Assembly: GCA_963169325.1 (NCBI GenBank)
Contig: CAUJEY010000095.1
Span: 1-55,046 of the forward strand
From: Bacteroidota bacterium
Lineage (GTDB): Bacteria > Bacteroidota > Bacteroidia > Chitinophagales > Saprospiraceae
Direction: 5' to 3'
Length of the DNA stretch: 55,046 bases
The translations under genes were made by a program, and so were the position numbers. This document shows, piece by piece, positions 1 through 7,457 of this stretch (its first letter is position 1; each line of letters opens with the position of its first letter). The notes beneath the pieces were generated by a model, which searched no databases, was not told the DNA's origin, and worked only from the letters and a program-made list of their open reading frames with translations.

Positions 1-1
1 A

Positions 2-1231
2 TTGGTTTATTTTTTAGTGCTGCTCTCCGAGCGGACGTTGGCTGGTATTTCGCCGCACCATTTAGACCAATTGCATAGCACACCCTCCCGGTTGGCAAGA
101 CTGTCTCAAAGCATCATCGCGGAAACGCCCCGGGTACTTTCTGCTTTACTCCTGGCGCGGCTACTACTGCAAATCCTGACCGTCACCTTCACCACGGTAC
201 ATTTGGCGCGCCTCGACGACGTTCACGCGGCCTTGTTCGATCTTTCTGTCCGATCAGGGCTGTCCGGCCCACTGACCTGGTGTATCGCCGGCCTTGTTTA
301 CGCCGCACTGCTCGTTTCCGTGTTCTGGTTATTAAAAAAAACAAATTGGCCACGTCCCGGCGGGGCGTACGTGCTGCGTGGCCTTCAATGGCTCAGCCCG
401 TTTATCCTGTTCTGGAAATTTTTATTTACGCCTTTTCTGCCCGGTCCGAAAATGAAAAAGGAACCGGATAAAGCGGCTGCTTCATCGGCGCCCACGGCCT
501 CCGTATTTAGCGGCGGCAAACACCGGGATATTGAGTTATTGAAAAGTATTGTAAAGTTCAGCGATGTCACGGTCAAACAGGTCATGCAGCCCCGCTCCAG
601 GATAGTGGCCGTGGATTTCCGAACCCGCTTCGGCGATTTGTTGCCCATGGTCCGGGAGGCCGGTTTTTCGCGGCTGCCGGTGTACGACGAAGACTTAGAC
701 AACGTTACGGGCGTCCTATACGTTAAGGACCTGGTATCCCATTTGGACCAGCCGGCGGACTTCGAATGGCAATCGCTGATTCGCACCAACATACTCCTGG
801 TACCGGAGGCCAAACGGGTGAGCGAACTACTCCAGGAGTTCAAACGAAACCGGCGGCATTTGGCTATCGTGGTGGACGAATACGGCGGTAGTGCCGGCAT
901 TGTTACCATGGAAGATATCCTGGAGGAAATCACCGGAGAAATCCGCGACGAATTCGATGAAGAAAGTGAAATACATTATCGCAAATTGGATGATTACAAC
1001 TACCTCTTCGAAGGTCAAACCCAGATCAACGACGTATGCCGGATCGCCGGCCTTGCTCCCGGAACCTTCGACGAAGCCCGCGGTGCAGCCGATACCCTGG
1101 CCGGCCTTGCCCTGGAACTCAAAGGCGACATCCCCAAGCCGGGCGCCGAACTTGCCTGGAACGGCTACCTGCTCACGATCGTTGCTGCAGATAACCGGCG
1201 CATCGGGCAATTGAAACTGACCATCATCTGA
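2..1231 (+). CDS. GldE-like CNNM/CorC-family membrane protein, 5' partial
   Basis: Integral membrane protein of the DUF21-CBS-CBS-CorC_HlyC family; in Bacteroidota the closest relatives are the gliding-motility protein GldE and CorC/CNNM-type ion-transport proteins. The visible 409 residues begin inside the DUF21 region (LLSERTLAGIS resembles the end of the first helix), so the true start probably lies left of the window and the TTG at base 2 is nominal. Hydrophobic helices follow at about residues 45-67, 90-112 and 125-145. Two CBS domains follow (about 190-255, with SRLPVYDED; about 270-325, with VVDEYGGSAGIVTMED), then a CorC_HlyC domain to the end (about 328-409). The family senses nucleotides or Mg2+ through the CBS pair. 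LptF/G begins 13 bases downstream on the same strand, so co-transcription is likely. GldE rather than general CorC is an inference, because no other gld gene is in view. Confidence 0.8.
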   Translation: MVYFLVLLSERTLAGISPHHLDQLHSTPSRLARLSQSIIAETPRVLSALLLARLLLQILTVTFTTVHLARLDDVHAALFDLSVRSGLSGPLTWCIAGLVYAALLVSVFWLLKKTNWPRPGGAYVLRGLQWLSPFILFWKFLFTPFLPGPKMKKEPDKAAASSAPTASVFSGGKHRDIELLKSIVKFSDVTVKQVMQPRSRIVAVDFRTRFGDLLPMVREAGFSRLPVYDEDLDNVTGVLYVKDLVSHLDQPADFEWQSLIRTNILLVPEAKRVSELLQEFKRNRRHLAIVVDEYGGSAGIVTMEDILEEITGEIRDEFDEESEIHYRKLDDYNYLFEGQTQINDVCRIAGLAPGTFDEARGAADTLAGLALELKGDIPKPGAELAWNGYLLTIVAADNRRIGQLKLTII

Positions 1232-1244
1232 CCTATTCTATCTT

Positions 1245-2330
1245 ATGGCAATACTCGATCGCTACTTAATCCGTAAATATTTGTCTACCTTTTTCTTTTC
1301 GCTGCTGATTTTTACGCTGATTTCGATGGCGATAGATTTCAGTGACAAGGTGAAAAGTTTTATTGAAAAGCCTTGCACTTTCAAAGAGATCATGGTGGAC
1401 TATTACGTCGGTTTCGTGCTCAATATGGCCGGGCTGTTGATGCCGTTGTATGCCCTGATTGCGGTCGTTTTTTTTACGTCCCGCATGGCGTTCAATTCGG
1501 AGATATTATCCATTCTGAATGCGGGGGTCAGTTTCGGACGGTTGGTTCGCCCCTATATGTTAGCCGGCGCCGCCATCGCGTTGCTGCACCTGTCGCTCAA
1601 CCATTATCTGATTCCCTTAGCCAATAAATCGCGCCTCAAATTCGAACGCGCTTACGTGTGGACCGAACAGGAAAAAGGCAAAAAATCCAACGTCCACTTT
1701 CTTTTGGCATCTGATACCAAGGTATATATTCAGGGATACGACAAAAACAGGCAAACCGCCACGGGGCTGCGGCTGGAAAAGTTTCAGGGCAACCGGCTCA
1801 TCAGCATCCTCGATGCCCAGAACGCCTCCTGGAAAGGCGACACAATCAAACGTTGGGAACTGACCAACTATTCCATCCGCAGTTTCGACGGCCTGCGGGA
1901 AAAATACCAGCGGTACAATACGCCGCTGGATACTGCGATCAACCTCGTACCCCAGGATTTTATCTGGTACCACAACCAAAATGAAGAAATGACTACCGGC
2001 GAACTGCGCGGCGCTATCGACCGCGACCGGAGCCGCGGCCTGCTCACGTCCAGAAACTACGAAATTGAATTTCACCGCCGCACCGCGGATGCCTTTACCA
2101 GTTTGATCCTGACGCTCATGGGCCTTGCCGTGGCCGGGCGAAAAGTGCGCGGCGGCATGGGCCTGCACCTCGCTATCGCCATCGGTGTGGGCGCCATCTA
2201 TATTTTGTTGTCCAAATTCGCCGTATCATTTGCCGCCAGCGGTTCCGTGCCGGTAGCGTTGGGCATGTGGATACCCAATATCATTTTTACCGTGGTGGCA
2301 CTGTGGCTGGCGGGAAAGGCGCAGAAGTAG
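1245..2330 (+). CDS. LptF/LptG-family permease (YjgP/YjgQ)
   Basis: Inner-membrane subunit of the Lpt lipopolysaccharide-export ABC transporter, which extracts LPS from the inner membrane and passes it to the periplasmic bridge. The 361 residues show the family layout: three N-terminal helices (about 15-35, 55-80, 95-118), a periplasmic beta-jellyroll (about 125-265) and three C-terminal helices (about 280-355). Length and the opening IRKYLSTFFFSLLIFTLISM are typical. It is separated by 13 bases from the GldE-like gene upstream. Its last 44 bases overlap, on the opposite strand, the end of the glycosyltransferase gene; both frames are open through the overlap. LptF and LptG cannot be told apart from this alone. 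Confidence 0.88.
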   Translation: MAILDRYLIRKYLSTFFFSLLIFTLISMAIDFSDKVKSFIEKPCTFKEIMVDYYVGFVLNMAGLLMPLYALIAVVFFTSRMAFNSEILSILNAGVSFGRLVRPYMLAGAAIALLHLSLNHYLIPLANKSRLKFERAYVWTEQEKGKKSNVHFLLASDTKVYIQGYDKNRQTATGLRLEKFQGNRLISILDAQNASWKGDTIKRWELTNYSIRSFDGLREKYQRYNTPLDTAINLVPQDFIWYHNQNEEMTTGELRGAIDRDRSRGLLTSRNYEIEFHRRTADAFTSLILTLMGLAVAGRKVRGGMGLHLAIAIGVGAIYILLSKFAVSFAASGSVPVALGMWIPNIIFTVVALWLAGKAQK

Positions 2331-4323
2331 ATCGAATCATAATTTCAAAGTCCCGCCACACGTTCCAATCTTTCGCATAAAGAAAGTTCAATCGGGCAAT
2401 AGTCTGTTCCGTGAGTTTCAGGTCGTGCAAGCCGGCAAGGGGAGAAAATACGCCTGGTTTCAACTTCGGCAGGGTATTATTTTGGGCATCCGATGCATAG
2501 CCGACCCAAGTTTTTTGGGACACTAAAACCGGCCACCAGTTTTTCAAAAACGTAGTTCTTTTTCGGGAAAAAAGCAACCAAAACGGCGCCGTGGCAAGCA
2601 ATGCCAGGCACAATCCGGCATCGAACACCCGCTTGTTCCGGCGTTGCCCGGGCTGGGCGATGTTGTAGCGGATGTCGATGGTGTACAGTTCCCCCGGCTC
2701 GTTTTTGCTGCTGCTACCGATGATGCTCAGGCTTTCTTCCGGCACTATTTTATACGAAATAGAAGGCCCCAGACGCGTCATCCAGGTGAGGATGTCCTGG
2801 GCGCGGATGTCTTTGGAGCAAAAAATGAGTTCCTCCACCCGGAATATGCGCACGATTTCGTCGAGGGGCGCTTCCCCCAGCCCGCCGAGCAGCGGGGCGG
2901 AAAATCGACCTTCCAACATCAGTTCCGAAGCGGAATTTACCGCCGCTGCGGCTTCCCCCGACGCGGTACCGGGCGGCACCGCCACACCGATCAGATTTTT
3001 TATCACACCGGCCTGGTTGAGCAACCCGGTCACGCGCGCGCTTTCAGCCGGCGAGCCTACGATCACGAGGTTTTTAACGCGGTCGCGGCCGATCCGGAAA
3101 TTCCGGAATTCAACAAAATGAAGTATCGTGCGGAGCCCGGTGAGTGCCAGCGCCGCCCAGGCAGCGCCAAGCAGCAAAAGCGCGCGGGATGGCCGGTATT
3201 CCAGTTCGAGGAAACCGTAAATGGCCGCCAGCAGCAGGGTGCCGAGGCCGAGGCCGCGCAACAGCCGGCGCAGGTCGTAGCGCTGGTCGTACCCGCCATT
3301 GAGCCAAACCGACAACAACCAGACGGCGGTGTACAAGGGAAAATTGAACCAAAGCACCGGCGTTTTGAAGTAGTCCGGGTCTTTGTAGTAGTAGCCCGCC
3401 CAGAAATCTTTCAATAAAATCAACCCGCAAAAAATCACGGCGGCATCTGCCAGCGGCAGCCAAATCCGCTGCATGAAGTTTTTCGCCAGCGTCAGGCCGG
3501 CCCGAAGCCATATCGCCGCTTGCAACATCGCGATGAACAACCCCGCCCGGCGCCCGGTAAAGTGTTTACGGGTGAAAATGATCATCGCCTGATAGAAGGT
3601 GCGGACGTAATTCAGGCTGCCCTTTTTGGTGCTTTCGCCTTTGTAATGAATGATTTTGGTTTCGGGGAAATAGTAATTTTTATACCCGGCCTGTATAATG
3701 CGGTACGACAGGTCGATGTCTTCGCCATACATGAAAAAAGCCTCGTCGAGCAGGCCTGACTTATCAAGCGCGGCGCGGCGGACAAACATAAAACAGCCGG
3801 CGAGCACATCCACCGGGTTGGTCTCATTTTCGCCGAGATGGCCCAGGTAATAACCGTTGAACAGGCGACTTTTGGAAAAAATGGCTGAAAGACCCACCGT
3901 TTTGCAAAAAGCCACCCAGGGCGAGGGGAAACCACGTTTGCTTTCGGGCAAAAACGCGCCGCTGCCGTCAATCAGTTTTACCCCCAGGGCCCCGGCGTCG
4001 GGGTGGTTATCCATGAAGGCCAGGCATTTGTGGAACGTATCTTCCTCCACCAGCGTGTCGGGGTTGAGCAGGAGCACGTATTCTCCCTGACTTTGGCGAA
4101 TAGCCTGGTTATTGGCGATGGCAAAGCCCGGATTCCCGGTGTTGGCAATCAACTTTACCTCCGGGAATTTCTCCCGCACCATACGCACGGAGTCGTCCAC
4201 CGAATGGTTGTCCACCACCCATACCTCGCCGGCAATGCCCTGCATGGCTTTGCGCACCGACAGCAGCGCCTGCTCGAGAAAGGCGCGAACGTTATAATTG
4301 ACAATGACCACGGAGAGCCGCAT
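2287..4323 (-). CDS. Family 2 glycosyltransferase fused to a sugar-transferase-like C-terminus
   Basis: Membrane-bound glycosyltransferase, probably for cell-surface polysaccharide. Residues 1-230 are a GT-A domain of the rhamnosyltransferase (WbbL) type: LSVVIVNYN at the start, LLLNPDT as the metal-binding motif and GEDIDLSYRI as the acceptor-side motif. About 250-400 holds several hydrophobic helices. About 415-560 has a Rossmann-like beginning (NLVIVGSPAESARV). About 575-640 resembles the opening of a polyprenyl-phosphate sugar phosphotransferase (RRNKRVFDAGL followed by a helix), but the remaining catalytic part of that family is absent. The 678-residue length is more than twice that of a plain GT2. 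It converges on the LptF/G gene with a 44-base overlap. The substrate cannot be read from the sequence. Confidence 0.82.
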   Translation of the reverse strand: MRLSVVIVNYNVRAFLEQALLSVRKAMQGIAGEVWVVDNHSVDDSVRMVREKFPEVKLIANTGNPGFAIANNQAIRQSQGEYVLLLNPDTLVEEDTFHKCLAFMDNHPDAGALGVKLIDGSGAFLPESKRGFPSPWVAFCKTVGLSAIFSKSRLFNGYYLGHLGENETNPVDVLAGCFMFVRRAALDKSGLLDEAFFMYGEDIDLSYRIIQAGYKNYYFPETKIIHYKGESTKKGSLNYVRTFYQAMIIFTRKHFTGRRAGLFIAMLQAAIWLRAGLTLAKNFMQRIWLPLADAAVIFCGLILLKDFWAGYYYKDPDYFKTPVLWFNFPLYTAVWLLSVWLNGGYDQRYDLRRLLRGLGLGTLLLAAIYGFLELEYRPSRALLLLGAAWAALALTGLRTILHFVEFRNFRIGRDRVKNLVIVGSPAESARVTGLLNQAGVIKNLIGVAVPPGTASGEAAAAVNSASELMLEGRFSAPLLGGLGEAPLDEIVRIFRVEELIFCSKDIRAQDILTWMTRLGPSISYKIVPEESLSIIGSSSKNEPGELYTIDIRYNIAQPGQRRNKRVFDAGLCLALLATAPFWLLFSRKRTTFLKNWWPVLVSQKTWVGYASDAQNNTLPKLKPGVFSPLAGLHDLKLTEQTIARLNFLYAKDWNVWRDFEIMIRSTSAPFPPATVPPR

Positions 4324-4353
4324 GGCGCAAAAATGCGGTGGAATTTTGACTAT

Positions 4354-4713
4354 CTAGTATGTTCCAAGGGATAACATAACGAGTGTACAACCTTCCACTA
4401 CCTCAATCCCTTGCTTTTCTGCCAATTCCTCCAACTCCGGATTTTCCGTTCCCGGGTTAAAAATGATCCGTTTCGGATGCAGGGAAAGAATGTAATCGTA
4501 ATACGCCGGTTGCCGCGCGGGGCCGATATACAAGGTCACAGTATCCACGCCGGATACGTCGGGGGTACCGTGCAGGATCGGCAGTCCGGCCACTTCCCCT
4601 TCCCGCACTCCTACCAGCGCCAACTCATGTCCGTGGTGCTGCAGCCGGTGTACGGCCAGATAAGCATACCGGTTAGGATGGTTGGTAGCGCCCAGCACGA
4701 GAGTCTTTTTCAT
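4354..4713 (-). CDS. CoA-binding domain protein (YccU type)
   Basis: Small cytoplasmic protein of 119 residues made of a single Rossmann-like CoA-binding domain. Diagnostic are the opening KKTLVLGATNHPNRYAYLA, the middle DTVTLYIGPARQ and the end PKRIIFNPGTENPELEEL; the last corresponds to the family's conserved Pro-Gly-x-Glu region. Molecular role is unknown for most members. The ATG at 4713 was chosen because the longer open frame upstream runs through a palindromic repeat and a heptamer array and gives no conserved sequence. It lies 30 bases downstream of the glycosyltransferase start on the same strand and is divergent from dcd. Confidence 0.82.
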   Translation of the reverse strand: MKKTLVLGATNHPNRYAYLAVHRLQHHGHELALVGVREGEVAGLPILHGTPDVSGVDTVTLYIGPARQPAYYDYILSLHPKRIIFNPGTENPELEELAEKQGIEVVEGCTLVMLSLGTY

Positions 4714-4802
4714 GGCGGAGAAACAAGATTTCCGGACGAAAGTTTGAGATTTCACTGCGCTACTGAGCAACATATTTATTTCATGCAAAATAAGAGGTGG
4801 GA

Positions 4803-4916
4803 TTTCACGCAATGGCGCAAAGACGCAAAGTAAGAGGGGCGTAGCGCGCAAAGTGAGCGGAGTTATTTTACGCTCTACGCCCCTCTTACTTTGCGCCTTT
4901 GCGCCTTTGCGTGAAA
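4803..4916. repeat. REP-like inverted repeat, 46-base arms
   Basis: Left arm 4803-4848 and right arm 4871-4916 are reverse complements with three mismatches and a 22-base loop. Each arm begins at its outer end with TTTCACGCAA, followed by GCGCAAAG-type steps and AAGAGGGGCGTAG. It could fold into a long stem in either strand. It lies between divergent promoters, so it may separate them or act as a bidirectional attenuator; that role is inferred. Similar GCGCAAAG palindromes are familiar as dispersed elements in Bacteroidota genomes. Confidence 0.8.
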
Positions 4917-4938
4917 TAAATAAGTATGCGGCATGCCC

Positions 4939-4966
4939 CTTGCTTACGGCTTTTGGGCTAATTTTG
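4939..4966 (+). promoter_or_regulatory. Probable dcd promoter
   Basis: A perfect Bacteroidota -7 box, TAATTTTG, lies at 4959-4966, with CTTG at 4939-4942 as a possible -33 element; the spacing is slightly short. The predicted transcript would start near 4973 and its leader would consist almost wholly of the CACCGTC array. Confidence 0.45.
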
Positions 4967-4980
4967 CGCCCCCGTGTACG

Positions 4981-5050
4981 CACCGTCCACCGTCCACCGT
5001 CCACCGTCCACCGTCCACCGTCTACCGTCCACCGTCCACCGTCCACCGTC
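4981..5050 (+). repeat. CACCGTC heptamer array, 10 units
   Basis: Ten head-to-tail copies of CACCGTC with no gaps; only the seventh differs (TACCGTC). The array ends seven bases before the dcd ATG, so it takes the place of a conventional ribosome-binding region. Perfect identity of nine units points to recent slippage or recombination. Confidence 0.95.
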
Positions 5051-5057
5051 AATTCCG

Positions 5058-5591
5058 ATGATCCTCACCGATAAAAAAATCCTGGAAGCCATCGCCACGC
5101 GCGATATCGTCATCGAGCCGTTCCGGCCTGAATGCCTGGGCACCAACTCCTACGACGTACATTTGGGTAAATATCTCGGCGTTTACCGCGACCGGGTACT
5201 CGATGCCAAAAAACACAACCAAATCGACCTGATGGAAATACCGGAAACGGGTTTTGTGCTGCAACCCGGCACCCTGTACCTGGGCGTTACGGAAGAATAC
5301 ACCGAAACACACAGCGCCGTGCCGTTTTTGGAAGGCAAGAGCAGCGTGGGCCGGCTCGGCATCGACATTCACGCTACTGCCGGCAAAGGCGACGTCGGTT
5401 TCTGCAATACCTGGACCCTGGAGATTTCCTGCGTACAACCGGTACGGGTATACGCCGGCATGCCGGTCGGTCAATTGATCTATTTTGTGATCGATGGCGA
5501 CGTGGAAAATTATTATAACAGAAAACCCAACGCCAAATACAATCAACGCACCGATAAGCCGGTGGAAAGTATGATGTGGAAGAACTTTTGA
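5058..5591 (+). CDS. dcd: dCTP deaminase
   Basis: Pyrimidine-nucleotide enzyme converting dCTP to dUTP (or to dUMP in bifunctional members), supplying the dTMP pathway; cytoplasmic homotrimer related to dUTPases. The 177 residues carry the family core: EGKSSVGRLGIDIHATAG (about 94-111; conserved Ser and Arg), then GDVGFCNTWTLEI with the catalytic Glu, and a C-terminal PNAKYNQ tail motif. The ATG at 5058 fits the family start (MILTDKKILEAIA); the longer frame upstream only translates the heptamer array. Monofunctional versus bifunctional cannot be decided by eye. The repeat-built leader is the odd feature. Confidence 0.93.
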   Translation: MILTDKKILEAIATRDIVIEPFRPECLGTNSYDVHLGKYLGVYRDRVLDAKKHNQIDLMEIPETGFVLQPGTLYLGVTEEYTETHSAVPFLEGKSSVGRLGIDIHATAGKGDVGFCNTWTLEISCVQPVRVYAGMPVGQLIYFVIDGDVENYYNRKPNAKYNQRTDKPVESMMWKNF

Positions 5592-5703
5592 CGGTAATTT
5601 AAAATCAGTCTTTAAGCCCGTTTTAGGCCCACTTAATACATGTCGCTGTACCTTCGCCTCACTCCAAACCTAATCCTTTTGCCTATTAAATTTACGTCCT
5701 ATC

Positions 5704-7065
5704 ATGAAATTAACCTTGCGGATTAGCATACTGATGGCCTTCGCGCTGCTCCTGTGGGCGCCTGGCTGCCAGCAATACAGCAAAGATTACCAGGAGAAAG
5801 CCCAAAACCCGGAGTTTTTGCATGCAGGGATTCGGCGCATCACCGATATCATCCGGCACGATATTTTCCCGCCGCCGGTGGCTGCCCGGATTTACACCTA
5901 TTCTGCCGTCGCGGCGTATGAAGCCCTGGCGCCGGGCTACCCGGAATACCAAAGCCTGGCCGGGCAACTCAACGGCCTGAAACCCGTGCCGAAACCGGAA
6001 GCCGGCGCGGAGTATTGTTTCCCGCTTTCCAGTATCGCTGCGATGTTGGTTGTGGGCAAACAATTGGTCTTCTCAGAAGAAAACGTCGAAAATCTCGAAG
6101 AAAAAATATTCGACGACTTCAAAGCCATGAACATGCCTCCCGATGTGTACGAGCGTTCGATGGAATACGGTGTTCAGGTGGCCAAACACGTCATCGCCTG
6201 GTCGAAAACGGATAACTACGCGCAGACACGCAGTGCGCCGAAATTCACCATCGACACCAAAGATCCCGCGCGCTGGCGCCCCACTCCGCCACAATATGCC
6301 GATGCACTGGAGCCGCACTGGAATAAAATCCGTCCCTGGGTACTCGACTCGGCTACGCAAATAAAAAGCGACCCGCCCGTACCGTTCAGCACGGAAAAGG
6401 GCAGCGATTTTTATAAACTGGCGCTTGAGGTGTACGAAACGATAAAAAACATCACCCCGGAGCAAGAGGCTACGGCCTGGTACTGGGACGACAACCCGTT
6501 CAAATTGGAAGTGAGCGGTCACCTGATGTTCGGTAAGAAAAAAATCAGCCCGGGCGGACACTGGATGAATATCGTCGGTCATGCCTGCCGCAAAGCCAAC
6601 GCAGATATGATGCCCACCGCCGAAGCATACGTGCGCACGGCCTGCTCCCTGACAGACGGATTTATCGTTTGCTGGGACGAAAAGTTTCGCACCAACCTGA
6701 TCCGGCCCGAATCGTACATCAACCAGTACATCGACGCCGAATGGCAGCCGATTATTCAAACGCCGCCTTTTCCGGAACATACCAGCGGCCACGCCACGAT
6801 TTCCGCCGCCGCCGCCGCCACGCTAACCGGTCTTTTTGGCGATAATTTCGCCTTCACCGACAGCACGGAAGTGGAATTCGGCATCCCGCCCCGCACGTTC
6901 AGTTCCTTCAATGAAGCGGCTTCGGAAGTAGCCTTAAGCAGGCTTTACGGCGGAATCCACTATCGCCGGGGAAATGAAGCCGGCAACAAATGTGGGCAGG
7001 AAATCGGAAAGTATGTGTTGCAAAACCTCAAAACCCGCAAAGACGGCGCATCCTCCACTAAATGA
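5704..7065 (+). CDS. Vanadium-dependent haloperoxidase/PAP2-family lipoprotein
   Basis: Exported PAP2-superfamily enzyme, 453 residues. The N-terminus is a lipoprotein signal (hydrophobic stretch ending WAPGC, lipobox Cys about residue 22), so the protein should be anchored in the envelope. The vanadate/phosphate pocket shows as PEHTSGHATISAAAA (about 358-372; conserved Ser-Gly-His) and SRLYGGIHYRRGNEAG (about 411-426; Arg and His). The upstream helical half (VYETIKNITPEQEATAWYW) is like that of bacterial vanadium chloroperoxidases. Whether it acts as haloperoxidase or acid phosphatase cannot be decided from motifs. It stands alone and is followed by a clear hairpin terminator. Confidence 0.85.
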   Translation: MKLTLRISILMAFALLLWAPGCQQYSKDYQEKAQNPEFLHAGIRRITDIIRHDIFPPPVAARIYTYSAVAAYEALAPGYPEYQSLAGQLNGLKPVPKPEAGAEYCFPLSSIAAMLVVGKQLVFSEENVENLEEKIFDDFKAMNMPPDVYERSMEYGVQVAKHVIAWSKTDNYAQTRSAPKFTIDTKDPARWRPTPPQYADALEPHWNKIRPWVLDSATQIKSDPPVPFSTEKGSDFYKLALEVYETIKNITPEQEATAWYWDDNPFKLEVSGHLMFGKKKISPGGHWMNIVGHACRKANADMMPTAEAYVRTACSLTDGFIVCWDEKFRTNLIRPESYINQYIDAEWQPIIQTPPFPEHTSGHATISAAAAATLTGLFGDNFAFTDSTEVEFGIPPRTFSSFNEAASEVALSRLYGGIHYRRGNEAGNKCGQEIGKYVLQNLKTRKDGASSTK

Positions 7066-7098
7066 CCTTTTACCGGGTTTAAGTACCGGTAATCGAAC

Positions 7099-7142
7099 AA
7101 AATACCAGGCATAGGGCAGCCCCCTGCGCCTGGTATTTTTTA
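7099..7142 (+). terminator. Intrinsic terminator after the PAP2 gene
   Basis: Inverted repeat with arms AAAATACCAGGC (7099-7110) and GCCTGGTATTTT (7128-7139), a 17-base loop and a T-run after the stem, 33 bases beyond the PAP2 stop codon. The A/T-paired base makes it usable in both directions. Confidence 0.8.
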
Positions 7143-7457
7143 TTGTCACAACAAAGCAATTGAGTACCGCCCCTTATTGACTAAAGGAAATGCCGCATGG
7201 CCGTCAAATCCGGGGTTTTACCGGAAATTTGTTGGCACGATAGTGGAAGAACAGGATAAAAACCTAATTTTGTAGTCGGAAAAGTATCTGTTACCCTTCC
7301 CGCTTTCAATCCTCTTGCCTCCCTCCGGACGAAATCCGTATCGTCTCATTTAGTCTGCTGAACTACAATTCCAGTAATTCGTACGTAACCGCTCCCCGGT
7401 TTCTGCCAAACGCTTTGTTTCTATATGATATCTACATTGACTGATCTTCAAGTACGT
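7143..7457. other. Leader region of the SprB-type adhesin gene
   Basis: No gene or repeat seen. A perfect -7-like box, TAATTTTG at 7265-7272, could drive the adhesin gene with a leader of about 180 bases, but no TTTG lies at the expected -33 distance, so this is a weak call. Confidence 0.35.

Larger units (their letters stand above)
4714..5057. other. Divergent intergenic region between CoA-binding gene and dcd
   Basis: A 344-base gap between two divergent genes. It contains a 46-base imperfect inverted repeat (4803-4916), a probable promoter for dcd (about 4939-4966) and a heptamer array (4981-5050) that fills most of the dcd leader. Open frames crossing it in several phases encode only repeat-derived peptide and are not taken as genes. 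Confidence 0.7.

Noticed and set aside
2644-3417. 257-residue open frame opposite the glycosyltransferase
   Set aside because: Antisense shadow with no recognisable motifs; the minus-strand frame carries coherent domains.
4981-5050. Heptamer array as a CRISPR array
   Set aside because: No spacers, unit of only seven bases, no cas genes.
4714-5052. N-terminal extension of the CoA-binding protein and small frames across the repeats
   Set aside because: Residues are direct translations of the palindrome and heptamer array; the conserved protein begins at 4713.
7425-7457. Upstream ATG for the SprB-type adhesin
   Set aside because: Adds 11 polar residues before a typical signal peptide; possible but less likely than the ATG at 7458.
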